This document shows, piece after piece, positions 1 to 9,006 of a stretch of DNA of 64,000 nucleotides. The stretch lies in the NCBI GenBank assembly GCA_943328975.2, contig CALQCC020000007.1, forward strand, positions 62,001 through 126,000. The letters run 5' to 3'. Position 1 is the first letter of the stretch; each line of letters begins with the position of its first letter. The DNA comes from Bordetella parapertussis (GTDB lineage: Bacteria > Acidobacteriota > Terriglobia > Bryobacterales > Bryobacteraceae). The notes below the pieces were generated by a model. It had not been told where the DNA came from. It did no database searches and saw only the letters and a list, made by a program, of their open reading frames with translations. The position numbers were made by a program, and so were the translations under genes.

Positions 1-2
1 TG

Positions 3-251
3 TGGAAGAATCAGCCACTGGAAGAGGCAGGTCTCTTGGATCCGCGTGTGAGCTTCCGCCTGGTGCGTGCGATCAAGGACCTGGCGTTTCGTCAGGCGAT
101 CCTGACCAGCCGCAGCGAGGAGGAGCGCATTCTCAAACTGGCGGCGCACTTGCCTGAACTGGCGACGCGGGTGCAGCGCGAACAGGCGATCAAGGAAGTG
201 GCTCCCCGCAACGGCCACCATCACAATGGAAATGGCACAGGCCTAAAATGA
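3..251 (+). CDS. C-terminal end of an unrecognised protein (5' truncated by window edge)
   Basis: An open frame enters from the left edge and ends in a TGA overlapping the next start codon. About 82 residues are visible: a charged, probably helical segment with Arg/Glu-rich stretches, then a short His/Asn/Gly-rich tail. A TTG at 36 could act as a start, but the frame is open upstream of it and the sequence has no N-terminal character, so I read this as the tail of a longer protein. I do not recognise the family. The 4-base ATGA overlap with the HAD hydrolase suggests translational coupling. Confidence 0.6.
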   Translation, partial: WKNQPLEEAGLLDPRVSFRLVRAIKDLAFRQAILTSRSEEERILKLAAHLPELATRVQREQAIKEVAPRNGHHHNGNGTGLK

Positions 252-931
252 GTACGCTCATCTTCGACGCCGACGATACTCTCTGGGAAAACAACATCTA
301 CTTCGAGCAGGCCTTCGACCGGTTCGTTGATTTCCTGGACCATTCCCACCTGACCCACGCGCAGATTCGCGAGGCGTTGAATGAAATCGAACTGGTGAAC
401 GCCAAGATCCACGGCTATGGGTCAATCAACTTCGGGCGCAACCTGCAGCAGGCGTATCATCACCTGGCGCAGCGCGCGATTGCTCCGGACGATTTGAATC
501 GCATCATGACGTTTGCCGAGGCGATCTTGGAACAGCCGCTGGAGTTGATTGAGGGCGTGGAGGCGACGCTGGCAGCCCTGAGCGCTCGCCACGATCTGGC
601 GTTGTTCACCAAAGGGCATCCGGACGAACAGCGGATGAAGGTGGACCGATCCGGGTTGGGCGGCTACTTCGGACACACCGGCATCGTCAAAGAGAAAGAC
701 GCGGCAGCCTACGAAAAACTGGCGGCCGAGCAAGGCTTCGACAAAGCGACGTCGTGGATGATCGGCAATTCTCCGAAGTCGGACATCAATCCGGCGCTGG
801 AGGTTGGGCTGGGAGCGGTCCTAGTGCCCCACGAACGGACCTGGGTGCTGGAACGCTGCGAAATCAAAGAGCACCCGTCCGCACGCTTCGTGGTTGTTGA
901 ACGCTTCAGCGATCTGCAGCGGACTTTCTAA
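248..931 (+). CDS. HAD-superfamily hydrolase
   Basis: A 227-residue haloacid-dehalogenase-type hydrolase, probably a cytoplasmic small-molecule phosphatase. Motif I is FDADDT near the N terminus (nucleophile D7, acid/base D9), motif II is the LFTKGH strand near residue 120, a lysine follows in IVKEKD, and motif IV is GNSPKSDINPA near residue 175. Residues 15-90 form the helical cap. The length is typical. The ATG at 248 overlaps the upstream stop. Substrate cannot be predicted from sequence. Confidence 0.9.
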   Translation: MSTLIFDADDTLWENNIYFEQAFDRFVDFLDHSHLTHAQIREALNEIELVNAKIHGYGSINFGRNLQQAYHHLAQRAIAPDDLNRIMTFAEAILEQPLELIEGVEATLAALSARHDLALFTKGHPDEQRMKVDRSGLGGYFGHTGIVKEKDAAAYEKLAAEQGFDKATSWMIGNSPKSDINPALEVGLGAVLVPHERTWVLERCEIKEHPSARFVVVERFSDLQRTF

Positions 932-947
932 TGCTGCGCAGCGTTGG

Positions 948-1397
948 CTAACGCTGCTCGGCGTTCGTCGACGTCGCTGGGCCCATGCCGACAATCTGGA
1001 TGATCACTTCTTCGTCCTTCGCGCCATCGTAGTGGATCTGTTTGGCGAAGTGCGTCACGAACGATCCCGCGGGCACGGGCTTGGTGCTGGCCGGATCGTA
1101 CTTCGGCCCAGTTCCGAGCCACCAAGTTCCGCTGATCACTGTGATGTAACGGTCTGTGGGATGGAAGTGCGGGTGGCTCATCTTGCCCTTTTCCCATTTA
1201 CCGAGAATCACGTAGAGACCGGGCTTGGACGGATCGCCCAAGAGGATCGCCTGCTTGATACCGCTTTCCGTGTCGGTCCACTTGAGTTGAGCGGGCAGCT
1301 TGTAGGAAAGAACTTTGGGATCGGGCTCCGCGGCATTCATCAGGCCCAAGCTCAAGAAAATAGCGACAGCGAGAACGAACCGGCGAGCGTTTTTCAT
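948..1397 (-). CDS. Secreted cupin-domain protein
   Basis: A 149-residue protein with an N-terminal signal peptide (charged start, hydrophobic core, cleavage likely around ...NAA) followed by a single cupin barrel. The metal-binding cupin motif is visible as HPHFHP with a following glycine-rich turn, and a later His-Tyr in the second motif. It resembles ChrR/DUF4437-like cupins. It lies 4 bases downstream of the truncated haemoglobin gene, and its GGAG ribosome site overlaps that gene's stop, so the two are probably one operon. Function unknown; the pairing may point to redox or small-gas chemistry, which is inference. Confidence 0.85.
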   Translation of the reverse strand: MKNARRFVLAVAIFLSLGLMNAAEPDPKVLSYKLPAQLKWTDTESGIKQAILLGDPSKPGLYVILGKWEKGKMSHPHFHPTDRYITVISGTWWLGTGPKYDPASTKPVPAGSFVTHFAKQIHYDGAKDEEVIIQIVGMGPATSTNAEQR

Positions 1398-1401
1398 GCG
1401 A

Positions 1402-1779
1402 CTATTCTCCTCTATTGATCATGAAGGTGGCCATGGCTTCGAAAAACTGCAGCAGCACGGCGGCGGCATCCGGAGGTAACTGCGCCTCATGCGCCGCGTT
1501 GGTCATGAGATTGACCCAGCGGTCGCGGGCGGCCTGGTTGACTGCGAACGGCATGTGACGCATACGCAAGCGCGGGTGGCCGCGCTGTTCGATGTAGCGC
1601 GGAGGCCCACCAAAGCGACCGACCAGGAAATCGCGCAGCCGTTGCTCGGAGCCTTCCATGTCGTCGGCGGGATACATGGGCCCCAGTATGTCGTCATGCA
1701 CCACCTTGCGGTAAAACGCGGCGGTCAGTCTTGCAAATCCCTCTTCTCCAATCGCGTCGTATACTGCGGCTTCGTCCAT
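1402..1779 (-). CDS. Truncated haemoglobin (group II-like globin)
   Basis: A 125-residue 2-over-2 globin. The B10 tyrosine is Y23 (AFYRK), the proximal F8 histidine is H75 in the HPRLRMRHMPF segment, and the G8 tryptophan is W88 (RDRWV), together the signature of group II (TrHbO-type) globins. These bind O2, NO or peroxide. I chose the ATG at 1779: the longer open frame upstream has no globin-like sequence and would run into the promoter of the divergent FecR-type gene. First gene of a two-gene unit with the cupin. Confidence 0.92.
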   Translation of the reverse strand: MDEAAVYDAIGEEGFARLTAAFYRKVVHDDILGPMYPADDMEGSEQRLRDFLVGRFGGPPRYIEQRGHPRLRMRHMPFAVNQAARDRWVNLMTNAAHEAQLPPDAAAVLLQFFEAMATFMINRGE

Positions 1780-1826
1780 GTTGTTTATCGTGTACGATAA
1801 CGGGTGAATCTGGCAAGCGGGCACGA

Positions 1827-3176
1827 ATGAAATTACTGGCGCTAGTGCTGTTGGTGTGGGGTGGACTTTCTTCATTCGCATTCGCGCAGAAGATGGTGAG
1901 CGCTCGCGCGGGCATGGTGTATTACGCCGAAGGCGCACTGACGGTGGATGGCAAAAACGTGCGCGCCACTGGCCGGGACCGTCGACCGCAGCTCGAAGAC
2001 GGCCAGACGATTTCGTCCACGCGTGGACATGCCGAGGTCCTGATTGGCCCGAACGCGGTGTTGTGGACAGGTACGCGGGCGCAGATTCGCTTTGACGATA
2101 CGCGCGTTGAGGATACCAACGTCTCAGTTCTTGCGGGCTCGGCCATGATCGAAGTGATGCGCTCGCTGGAAGGCAGCCGTCTGCAGGTCCACATCGGTGC
2201 GCTCACAGCGGACCTGACGCGAGAAGGACTGTACCGTTTTGAAGCCACACCGGCCACGGTTCGGGTTTATTCAGGCGAGGCCCTGCTGTCCAGTGGCGGG
2301 CGCGTGAACAAGGGCCAGGAAGTGGTGGATGGGAAGGTTCAGAGCCTCGACCGGAAGAACGTCGATGAGTTTCACTACTGGTCGGCCTATCGTTCTTTCC
2401 TGTTGGAAGGGGAATCCGGAATGTACCGCAGGTGGAGCGGCGGTCGTCTCTTTGATCGGGAGCATTCCGGATTTGGCGTAACATTCCCCGAGGCCCCGGG
2501 CGCGGCTCGTGTGAAGTATTTGGCGGGCGGCGAGGCCGGATTGTTGTATTCCTTGGAAGGCAACGCGGTGATCGGCGGACAGACTCGAGCGACATCCTCG
2601 CGCCTGCCGCTGCTTCTGGGCCGCGATAATTTCATACGGACCGAGGGCGGCAAGGCGGAGATCTTTTTGGGTGTTGGCGTCGTGGCGCGCCTCGGCGAGA
2701 ATTCGCAGTTGAGTATTGCCGAGACGCTGGCAAGCAATCCTTTGGTCAGGCTGGAAGAGGGCGCGGTATCGATTGAAGTTGCCGACTCTGCCGATGGCTC
2801 GCGACCGCGCATCCGCGTGGTTGACTCCGTGTCGGAGTTGCTGAAGCCAGGGCTGTATCAATTCGACGCGAAGGCCGGATCGTTGAGGATTTACGGCGGT
2901 GAGTCGGCGACAACGTTCGGGTCGGGCACAGTTCGCGGCAAAGAGGCGCAGATTGTGAATTTGCGGGAACCAATCCCGGCTGCGAAGTTTGATCTGTCGG
3001 CGAAAGACGCACTGTTTAAGTGGGCCGCAGATCGTTCGTTTGAACTCTACATGTCACCTGGATCGTTCATGACGCAGTGGGAGACGGCCATACGGCCCAA
3101 TCATTACAAGCACAAGCAATTCGGGGAACGGCGGGACTCGCGGTCGCGGCCTCGCTTGCGACCCAGGCGGCCTTAG
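1827..3176 (+). CDS. Secreted protein with two tandem FecR-like domains
   Basis: From the ATG at 1827 the product is about 449 residues with a clear signal peptide (MKLLALVLLV..., cleavage after AFA). Two FecR-like beta-rich units follow. Each has a threshold motif (GQTISSTRGHAEVLIGP and RDNFIRTEGGKAEIFLG), a strand ending in a G-x-G-type element, and a closing segment (EGLYRFEA...VRVYSGEA and PGLYQFDA...LRIYGGES). The pattern indicates an internal duplication. There is no sigma/anti-sigma partner and no transmembrane helix before the FecR unit, so this is not a classical FecR signal transducer but a free exported protein. The tail is very Arg-rich. Confidence 0.8.
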   Translation: MKLLALVLLVWGGLSSFAFAQKMVSARAGMVYYAEGALTVDGKNVRATGRDRRPQLEDGQTISSTRGHAEVLIGPNAVLWTGTRAQIRFDDTRVEDTNVSVLAGSAMIEVMRSLEGSRLQVHIGALTADLTREGLYRFEATPATVRVYSGEALLSSGGRVNKGQEVVDGKVQSLDRKNVDEFHYWSAYRSFLLEGESGMYRRWSGGRLFDREHSGFGVTFPEAPGAARVKYLAGGEAGLLYSLEGNAVIGGQTRATSSRLPLLLGRDNFIRTEGGKAEIFLGVGVVARLGENSQLSIAETLASNPLVRLEEGAVSIEVADSADGSRPRIRVVDSVSELLKPGLYQFDAKAGSLRIYGGESATTFGSGTVRGKEAQIVNLREPIPAAKFDLSAKDALFKWAADRSFELYMSPGSFMTQWETAIRPNHYKHKQFGERRDSRSRPRLRPRRP

Positions 3177-3180
3177 ACGA

Positions 3181-3783
3181 CTACGCTTCGCGCCACATCA
3201 TTTCGGCATCGGAGCGGCGGACGTAGTTGGCATCGAGCTCCGCGGGATCTTGGGCGAGTCCCGCTTGCAGGCGTTCCCATGCGATGGCGGCGATAGCGCG
3301 GGCCAGCGGCTGCTGCTGCGTGACCGGCGTCGCGCCGGGCGGCAAGCCCGCGACCCAGTCTTCATACTTCGTGACGACTTCGTCCTGCACGGAACGCAAG
3401 CGCGCGTCGTAGACTCCGCCGTAGACGTCACCTCGGCGGGCGTCTAAGAAGGGGGCCCGCAGATCGCCTTCGCTGAACCAGGCTACGGCTTGCAGGTTGG
3501 ACACGCCAACTACGGCGCGACCGGTTGCGTCCGCCAGACCCTTGACCGCGGTCAGACCGGCGCGGACTCCCGTGAAGGTTCCAGGTCCAGATGCCGAAGC
3601 GAAGCACTCGATATCGCGCAAGGTGAGTGAGTGCCGGGAAAGCAGGTGGTCGATCTCAATGAAGAGGATATCGCCGTAACCCTCCGGAGCCTTCAACACA
3701 ACTTCTTCTAGGAGCCGGTCTCCATCCGCAAGCGCGATGCTACCTGGATCGGTGGTGGTGTCTAGTGCAAGGATGAAGGGCAT
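3181..3783 (-). CDS. tsaB: tRNA threonylcarbamoyladenosine biosynthesis protein TsaB
   Basis: A 200-residue ASKHA-fold protein matching TsaB, which works with TsaD and TsaE to put threonylcarbamoyl on A37 of ANN-decoding tRNAs. The N terminus ILALDTTT is the phosphate-1 motif, and SGPGTFTGVRAGL near residue 65-77 is the TsaB signature. I start at the ATG at 3783, which shares one base with the upstream gene's TAA (TAATG), implying translational re-initiation. The C-terminal half is shorter and more divergent than in E. coli, as is common in this phylum. Confidence 0.93.
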   Translation of the reverse strand: MPFILALDTTTDPGSIALADGDRLLEEVVLKAPEGYGDILFIEIDHLLSRHSLTLRDIECFASASGPGTFTGVRAGLTAVKGLADATGRAVVGVSNLQAVAWFSEGDLRAPFLDARRGDVYGGVYDARLRSVQDEVVTKYEDWVAGLPPGATPVTQQQPLARAIAAIAWERLQAGLAQDPAELDANYVRRSDAEMMWREA

Positions 3784-5435
3784 TAGGGGACAAGTTTGAA
3801 GGCGCGGTCGATGACGTAGGCTTTGCCGTTCGCGTTCAGCAGGGAGACGCGCAGGCTCATCACGGCAGGCAATCGTTCGGCGAAGGACGCGGGCAGACGC
3901 AACGTGCCCTCTTTGCCGATGCCGACAACGCGGCCTCCATCGGCACCCGTGGTGAGCTCCGCTGTCCACACCACTAAGAGGTCGCGCGTGGCGCGCGTCG
4001 GACGAAGGATCTTCAACGAATAGAAAGACGGTGCGCGCATCGGGATATCTCCCGAAGGAGCGTCCATTTCGTAGGGGAGCGCATTGGGGTTCGTCTCGGG
4101 CTGCTGCATCACCACGCGGCGCGATTCAAACTTATACTTGTTCAGTCCCGCCTTGTGACCTTCGCGAGAAACGTGCAGGACCCAGTCATGCGTTTTGTCG
4201 GGCGGCTCCCCCGCGAAGCTCTTACCTTTGTAGTCCTTCGCGACGATGCGCTCACCGGTTGCGGGATTCAGCCACACTACGTCGTAGCCGTGATTTTCGA
4301 CCGTCAATTCCACTGGACCTGGCTTCTCCACGTAGACGATGTATTCGACGGCTTCCTCTTCGTCACCGAAGAGCCCAATGCCGTCGCGAAGCGCCAGAGC
4401 GCGGCCACCACTGACGTCGAAGTAGGGCTCCAACTCCCAGTGACGGGTGCGAGACATGAAATCGAACCACACCGTGAACTCGCGGCCGGAACCCGAGGCG
4501 GGATAGTGGCCGTTCATCGTCGCGTTCCACAGATCCGCACGAGAGCGGATGCCGGCGTTGATGGCGGGAATGGTGGTTAACTGGTGCTCTACCGCGCCGA
4601 CGTTGGGATCGGGCGTGCCGTAGCTCAAAAGGTTCATCCACTTGTCGCTGATGAGCGGAGACGACGTTACCTCCGCCATGGAAGTGCGGGGGTGTTTGTA
4701 GGGATCGAGCTGCGTGAGCAGCGCGGCTGCGTCTCCGAGCACTGTGCGGGCATTGCGCAATTTTTCGAACGCCGGTACGCCGGCCCACGTAAGATTGAAT
4801 GCCGAAAAGCGGGCCGCGATTTCGGTAATGTAGCGCTCCCGTTCACGCCGGTCATCGGGAATGGAAGCCAGCAGCAGATCGGTGACCAGGCCGCGATTGT
4901 GGATTGCGCCGATACGTGTTGCGGCTTCCCGAAGATCCGTGGAAGCCTCGATGGTCACGCGCAGGTGAGTGAACTTCTCGGCGGCGCGGGCGGCCACAAG
5001 AGATTCGAATTCGGCTCGCGACATCGCGACGAAATTGTCGATCGCCGATGCCATCCATAAATGCGGCTGCAAGTTCGCGGTCTGGAAGTGATGCACGTTC
5101 GCCGCACGCACGAAGCCCGGAGCATCGGAGGCGGTCCCGTTCGCCTTGCCCAACTGCGCGTCCAAGCGGCGCAGGGTGCTGGTCAGGCGATAATCCCATT
5201 CGCCCACTTCATCGGGCGTGAAGCGCAACACCAAGGTATTGCCTTCGCGGAAAGAGCGAATCGTCTTCGTGTCTTTATGCGGAGATCGGAAATCGCCACG
5301 CAGTTCGGCCTTGGCTGGATCTTCACCGGATTGCAGTTCAAACACGAGATCGCAGGGGCTCCACATGGGCGCGGAGCAGGTGGGCAACTGCGCCATCACC
5401 GGCAATGCCGCCACCAGAAGAAAAAAGACCCGCAT
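3783..5435 (-). CDS. Secreted DUF5060-type glycoside-hydrolase-like protein
   Basis: A 550-residue exported protein with a signal peptide (MRVFFLLVAALPVMA). Residues 20-110 resemble DUF5060, the beta-sandwich found in front of putative glycoside hydrolases. The middle has a divergent TIM-barrel-like pattern reminiscent of DUF4038/apiosidase-like proteins, and a C-terminal beta-rich domain follows. I cannot identify a catalytic acid pair with confidence. The start at 5435 is chosen because a signal peptide begins there and because the divergent gene starts only 34 bases away. It overlaps tsaB by one base, an odd housekeeping partner. Confidence 0.7.
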   Translation of the reverse strand: MRVFFLLVAALPVMAQLPTCSAPMWSPCDLVFELQSGEDPAKAELRGDFRSPHKDTKTIRSFREGNTLVLRFTPDEVGEWDYRLTSTLRRLDAQLGKANGTASDAPGFVRAANVHHFQTANLQPHLWMASAIDNFVAMSRAEFESLVAARAAEKFTHLRVTIEASTDLREAATRIGAIHNRGLVTDLLLASIPDDRRERERYITEIAARFSAFNLTWAGVPAFEKLRNARTVLGDAAALLTQLDPYKHPRTSMAEVTSSPLISDKWMNLLSYGTPDPNVGAVEHQLTTIPAINAGIRSRADLWNATMNGHYPASGSGREFTVWFDFMSRTRHWELEPYFDVSGGRALALRDGIGLFGDEEEAVEYIVYVEKPGPVELTVENHGYDVVWLNPATGERIVAKDYKGKSFAGEPPDKTHDWVLHVSREGHKAGLNKYKFESRRVVMQQPETNPNALPYEMDAPSGDIPMRAPSFYSLKILRPTRATRDLLVVWTAELTTGADGGRVVGIGKEGTLRLPASFAERLPAVMSLRVSLLNANGKAYVIDRAFKLVP

Positions 5436-5469
5436 GCTGTTCTCAGCATAACGCGATACAATCTGCTTC

Positions 5470-6561
5470 ATGAAAACTGCTGCTCTTTCTGCCGTAGCCT
5501 TCGGGTTGGGCGCGTTCGTGCTGGCGACCGGAGCGTTTGCCCAACAGACGGTCCCGCAAATCCCTTTCGATTCCAACGTAGACTTCTTCAAGCTGCCGGA
5601 TGACATCCACTTCGGTGAGGCGGCCGGCGTGGCGGTCAACTCGAAGGGCCACGTATACGTGTTTTCGCGTGGCTCCACGAACGGACCGGCGTTCGGTGCC
5701 GCGGCCGCACAAGTCCTGGAGTTCGATGCCAATGGCAAGTATCTGCGCGAGATTGGCAAGGGTCTCTACGCATGGGCCTACGCACACACGGTCCGCGTAG
5801 ATAAGAACGATAACTTGTGGGCCATCGACAAGGGCTCCGACATGGTGGTCCGCTTCAATCCGCAAGGCCGCGTGAACATGGTCTTCGGGCGCAAGAAGGA
5901 AGCCTCAGACGACGCCGAGCCGTGGACGCGCGTCACGCCTCCGCGTCCGCCGGTGGATGGCCAGTTCCGCCAACCGACGGATGTGACGTGGGACGCCGCC
6001 GGCAACATCTACATCAGCGACGGCTACATCAACGCGCGGGTGGCCAAGTATGACGCCAACGGCGATTGGGTGAAATCGTTCGGTGAGCCGGGGACGGGTC
6101 CGGGGCAGTTGAACACGCCGCACAGCATTGCCTCCGATGCGCAGGGCAACATTTACGTGGCAGATCGCGGCAACCGGCGCATTCAAGTGTTCAGTGGCGA
6201 CGGAGCGCTGCTGCGGCAGATCACGATCGATGTCCCGGTGCCGGCGGATGCCAAGCCGTGGATGGGCGCACAGCCTAACGCATCGGCTGCGACGGCGCAG
6301 AGCGGCTCTCCGTGGGCCATCTGCATCACTCCCGCGACGAACGGCGCGACGCAGTACCTCTATTCGTCGGATGCGTTTCCGGGCCGCATTTACAAGCTGA
6401 CGCTGGACGGCAAGGTGGTGGGGATGCTAGGGAAGTCGGGACGGCAACCGAAACAGTTCGGCTGGATTCACGAAATGGCGTGCCCGTCGGAGAACGAGCT
6501 GTACGTAGCGGAGATCCTGAACTGGCGCGTGCAGAAACTAACGTTGCGCCCGGCCAAATAA
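5470..6561 (+). CDS. Secreted NHL-repeat beta-propeller protein
   Basis: A 363-residue protein with signal peptide (cleavage after GAFA) and at least five NHL-type repeats of the form D-x-x-GNIYVAD-x-x-N-x-R-I-Q-V-F, clearest at residues 170-260. It resembles the 6-bladed propellers annotated as peptidylglycine alpha-amidating-lyase-like. No separate catalytic domain is present, so binding or lyase activity cannot be assigned. Transcription probably ends at the hairpin at 6568-6602. Confidence 0.85.
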   Translation: MKTAALSAVAFGLGAFVLATGAFAQQTVPQIPFDSNVDFFKLPDDIHFGEAAGVAVNSKGHVYVFSRGSTNGPAFGAAAAQVLEFDANGKYLREIGKGLYAWAYAHTVRVDKNDNLWAIDKGSDMVVRFNPQGRVNMVFGRKKEASDDAEPWTRVTPPRPPVDGQFRQPTDVTWDAAGNIYISDGYINARVAKYDANGDWVKSFGEPGTGPGQLNTPHSIASDAQGNIYVADRGNRRIQVFSGDGALLRQITIDVPVPADAKPWMGAQPNASAATAQSGSPWAICITPATNGATQYLYSSDAFPGRIYKLTLDGKVVGMLGKSGRQPKQFGWIHEMACPSENELYVAEILNWRVQKLTLRPAK

Positions 6562-6567
6562 CAGCAA

Positions 6568-6602
6568 TGGGGCGGAAGACGTCGAAGACGCCTTCCGCCC
6601 CA
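6568..6602. terminator. Strong bidirectional hairpin between convergent genes
   Basis: An 11-bp stem (TGGGGCGGAAG pairing with CTTCCGCCCCA) followed internally by a 4-bp CGTC/GACG stem around a GAA loop. It sits between the convergent NHL-repeat and radical SAM genes, with a short TTTAAA tail on the plus side. Reads as a shared intrinsic terminator. Confidence 0.75.
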
Positions 6603-6624
6603 GCTTTAAACCAGCGATTTAAAC

Positions 6625-8163
6625 TTACGACTCGAGCACTGTAAACTGGCTCACGATTTGTCCGGGCACCTTCAGCTCCGGCATCGGTTTCGCGGTGAAG
6701 AACATCCGCAGCGGCTTGACCAGCATACGCGCCCATTTGGTGGCGTTCTGGCGGCGCGCGCTATCGGTGGAGATGCCGGTGTTGGCATACATCTGGCGAT
6801 AGAGCCTGGAGATGAACACGAACGCCAAGCGGGATTTGAGCGACTTCACGCAGTTGGAACGCTTCCAAATATTCTCGAAACTATAGAAGCGATCCCACAC
6901 ACCTTGGGTGCGCTCGCGGATTTCGTCGGAACTCATCAGCGGATGCGGGGTGAACATCTTGGGCCGCTTCGCCGCCGGGATCAGCCAATAGCGGGTCACC
7001 GGGATTCCATCTACCTTCTGCGCCGAATCGCCGAGCTTCTTTTCCCAGCGCTCAAAATCCACGGTGCCAGGGAACGGGGTCATCATTACGAACTGCGCGA
7101 AGGTGATGTTCGCCTTCTCAGCCAAAGCGGCCGTTGCCTCGAAGGTGTCCGGTTTATCGGTGGGCAGACCAAAGATGAAGGAGCCCAACACGTGGACGCC
7201 GTTTTCCTTGAAGTTCTGTAGACGTGTCGCCAAGCTATCGCCGGCCAGATTGAAATCCTTGTAAACCGCCTTCAAGCCTTCCGCTGTGACGGCTTCCACG
7301 CCGACCAGTGCACCCTTGATATTGGCCTTCTTCATCGCGGCCAGGAATTGCGGGTCCTCGGCGGCTTCCATGGTGATCTGCGTGAAGAACACCATGTCGG
7401 ACGGCAACAACGCAAGCTTCGCCATCAGGCGGAAGCGTTCGGCGCGCAGCTCTTCCAGCTTGGCTTTGCGCTCCATGTTGTTTTGCCGTTCGGCTAACTT
7501 GATATCGGTGAGCGTGACCGGGTAGAAATTATCGTCCGCCAACGCGATGAAGCGGTAGCCCATGCGGCGCAACTGGACGATCTCTTCAATCACCGGGTCG
7601 GCCTCGCGCATACGGGGTTCCTGCCCATCGCTTCGCCAAACGGAGCAGAAAGAGCAGTGCTTGGGACAGCCGCGCAGCGTCTGCACGGAGGCCCACATGT
7701 AGCGGCCGGGCTGCAACAGATCCCAACGCGCTTTGACGAATTGCGTCGCGGCGATCCGGCCACCCTTGTAAATTTTCTCTGGCGCACCCTTGACGCAATC
7801 CTCGATCACATCGCCCCAGGCACCATCGCCATCGCCGTCGACCGTCGCATGCGCGCCGCCACGTTCAAAAGATTCTTCCGGATAAAGCGAAGCGTGGACG
7901 CCGCCGTAGACCACCCAAGCTCCACGTTCGCGCGCCTGCAAACCAAGCTCGTAGCCGCGCAGGGCGTTCCCGGTGTGAATCCCAATACCGACGACATCCC
8001 CTTTTTGAATCACGCTGGGATCGAAGCGTTCCAGGGTTTCGTCTTGAATGATCGGCTCGCCAAACTTCTTCGGCGTTGCCGCAGCCAGGACAAACAGCCA
8101 GCGCGGCGTAATCACGCCAATGCCAAAGGCTACATCGCTGGGGTTGACCAAATAAACACGCAT
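6625..8163 (-). CDS. B12-binding-domain radical SAM protein
   Basis: A 512-residue protein with an N-terminal Rossmann-like cobalamin-binding-type domain (residues 1-140) and a radical SAM barrel carrying the cluster motif C166-x3-C170-x2-C173. The canonical DxHxxG lower-ligand motif is not obvious, so cobalamin may bind base-off/His-off, as in many class B methylases. The family includes BchE-like cyclases and hopanoid methylases such as HpnP, but the substrate is not decided here. The ATG at 8163 is the first start giving a MRVYLVNP strand; 60 bases separate it from the divergent dioxygenase gene. Confidence 0.85.
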   Translation of the reverse strand: MRVYLVNPSDVAFGIGVITPRWLFVLAAATPKKFGEPIIQDETLERFDPSVIQKGDVVGIGIHTGNALRGYELGLQARERGAWVVYGGVHASLYPEESFERGGAHATVDGDGDGAWGDVIEDCVKGAPEKIYKGGRIAATQFVKARWDLLQPGRYMWASVQTLRGCPKHCSFCSVWRSDGQEPRMREADPVIEEIVQLRRMGYRFIALADDNFYPVTLTDIKLAERQNNMERKAKLEELRAERFRLMAKLALLPSDMVFFTQITMEAAEDPQFLAAMKKANIKGALVGVEAVTAEGLKAVYKDFNLAGDSLATRLQNFKENGVHVLGSFIFGLPTDKPDTFEATAALAEKANITFAQFVMMTPFPGTVDFERWEKKLGDSAQKVDGIPVTRYWLIPAAKRPKMFTPHPLMSSDEIRERTQGVWDRFYSFENIWKRSNCVKSLKSRLAFVFISRLYRQMYANTGISTDSARRQNATKWARMLVKPLRMFFTAKPMPELKVPGQIVSQFTVLES

Positions 8164-8223
8164 ACCGTGATGGTAACATTCTCCCAGCATCAAAATGCTT
8201 GCCGTAAACTGGATGGGAGGCCT

Positions 8224-9003
8224 ATGCCAACGCGCACTCCGGTAATTTTCTTCGGCCACGGCTCGCCGATGATGACACTCACGCAGAACAAGTACACCAA
8301 TGCGTGGGCCAAAATCGGCAAGACGGTCGCGCGACCCAAAGAAATCCTGTGTATTTCAGCGCACTGGTACGTTTCCGGACCGGCCGTGATTGTTAGCACC
8401 GCGCCGCCAACGATCCATGACTTCGGCGGCTTCCCGCAAGCGCTTTTTGATGTTGAATACCCCGCGCATGGCAGTCCAACGCTCGCGCGGCAGGTGCAGA
8501 AACTGCTTTCGCCGATCAAGGTGGACCTGTCCGAAAAGTGGGGCTACGATCATGGCACATGGACGGTGCTGCGTCACGTTTATCCGCACGCGGATGTTCC
8601 GATCGTGCAGTTGAGCATCGACGGAACCAAGCCAGCCGAGTATCACTACGAAGTGGGCAAGCGCTTGGCCACGTTGCGCGATCAAGGCGTCATGATCGTG
8701 GGCAGCGGCAATCTGGTGCACAATCTGCGGCTCTACAGGCGCAACGATGGACCGGCCAATCCGATGGACTGGGCGGTGAAGTTCGACGCGCGGGCGCGCG
8801 ACCTGATGCTGGGGAAAGACTACGAAACGCTGCTCCGTTATGAGCGACTGGGGCAGGAAGCGGCGCTATCGATACCGACGCCGGATCACTATTTGCCGTT
8901 GCTCTACGTTCTGGGCGCGGCCGACAAGAAGGAAGCAATTCATTTCCCCGTCGACGGAATCGACGGCGGGTCCATGTCCATGCGGGCAGTACAGATAGGG
9001 TAA
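8224..9003 (+). CDS. YgiD-type extradiol dioxygenase (4,5-DOPA dioxygenase family)
   Basis: A 259-residue LigB-fold enzyme that would open catechol rings using Fe(II) or Zn. Seen: the N-terminal FFGHGSPM loop (H12), the SAHW strand (H47), DHGTW in the middle, and the GSGNLVHNL histidine, matching the YgiD/DODA pattern. The ATG at 8224 follows a GGGAGG ribosome site; open sequence upstream is antisense to the radical SAM gene and is not coding. The next gene starts 3 bases after its stop, so the two form an operon. Confidence 0.92.
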   Translation: MPTRTPVIFFGHGSPMMTLTQNKYTNAWAKIGKTVARPKEILCISAHWYVSGPAVIVSTAPPTIHDFGGFPQALFDVEYPAHGSPTLARQVQKLLSPIKVDLSEKWGYDHGTWTVLRHVYPHADVPIVQLSIDGTKPAEYHYEVGKRLATLRDQGVMIVGSGNLVHNLRLYRRNDGPANPMDWAVKFDARARDLMLGKDYETLLRYERLGQEAALSIPTPDHYLPLLYVLGAADKKEAIHFPVDGIDGGSMSMRAVQIG

Positions 9004-9006
9004 CGA

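Noticed and set aside
7657-8223. Upstream extension of the YgiD-type gene
   Set aside because: Antisense to the radical SAM gene; the YgiD family start and ribosome site are at 8224.
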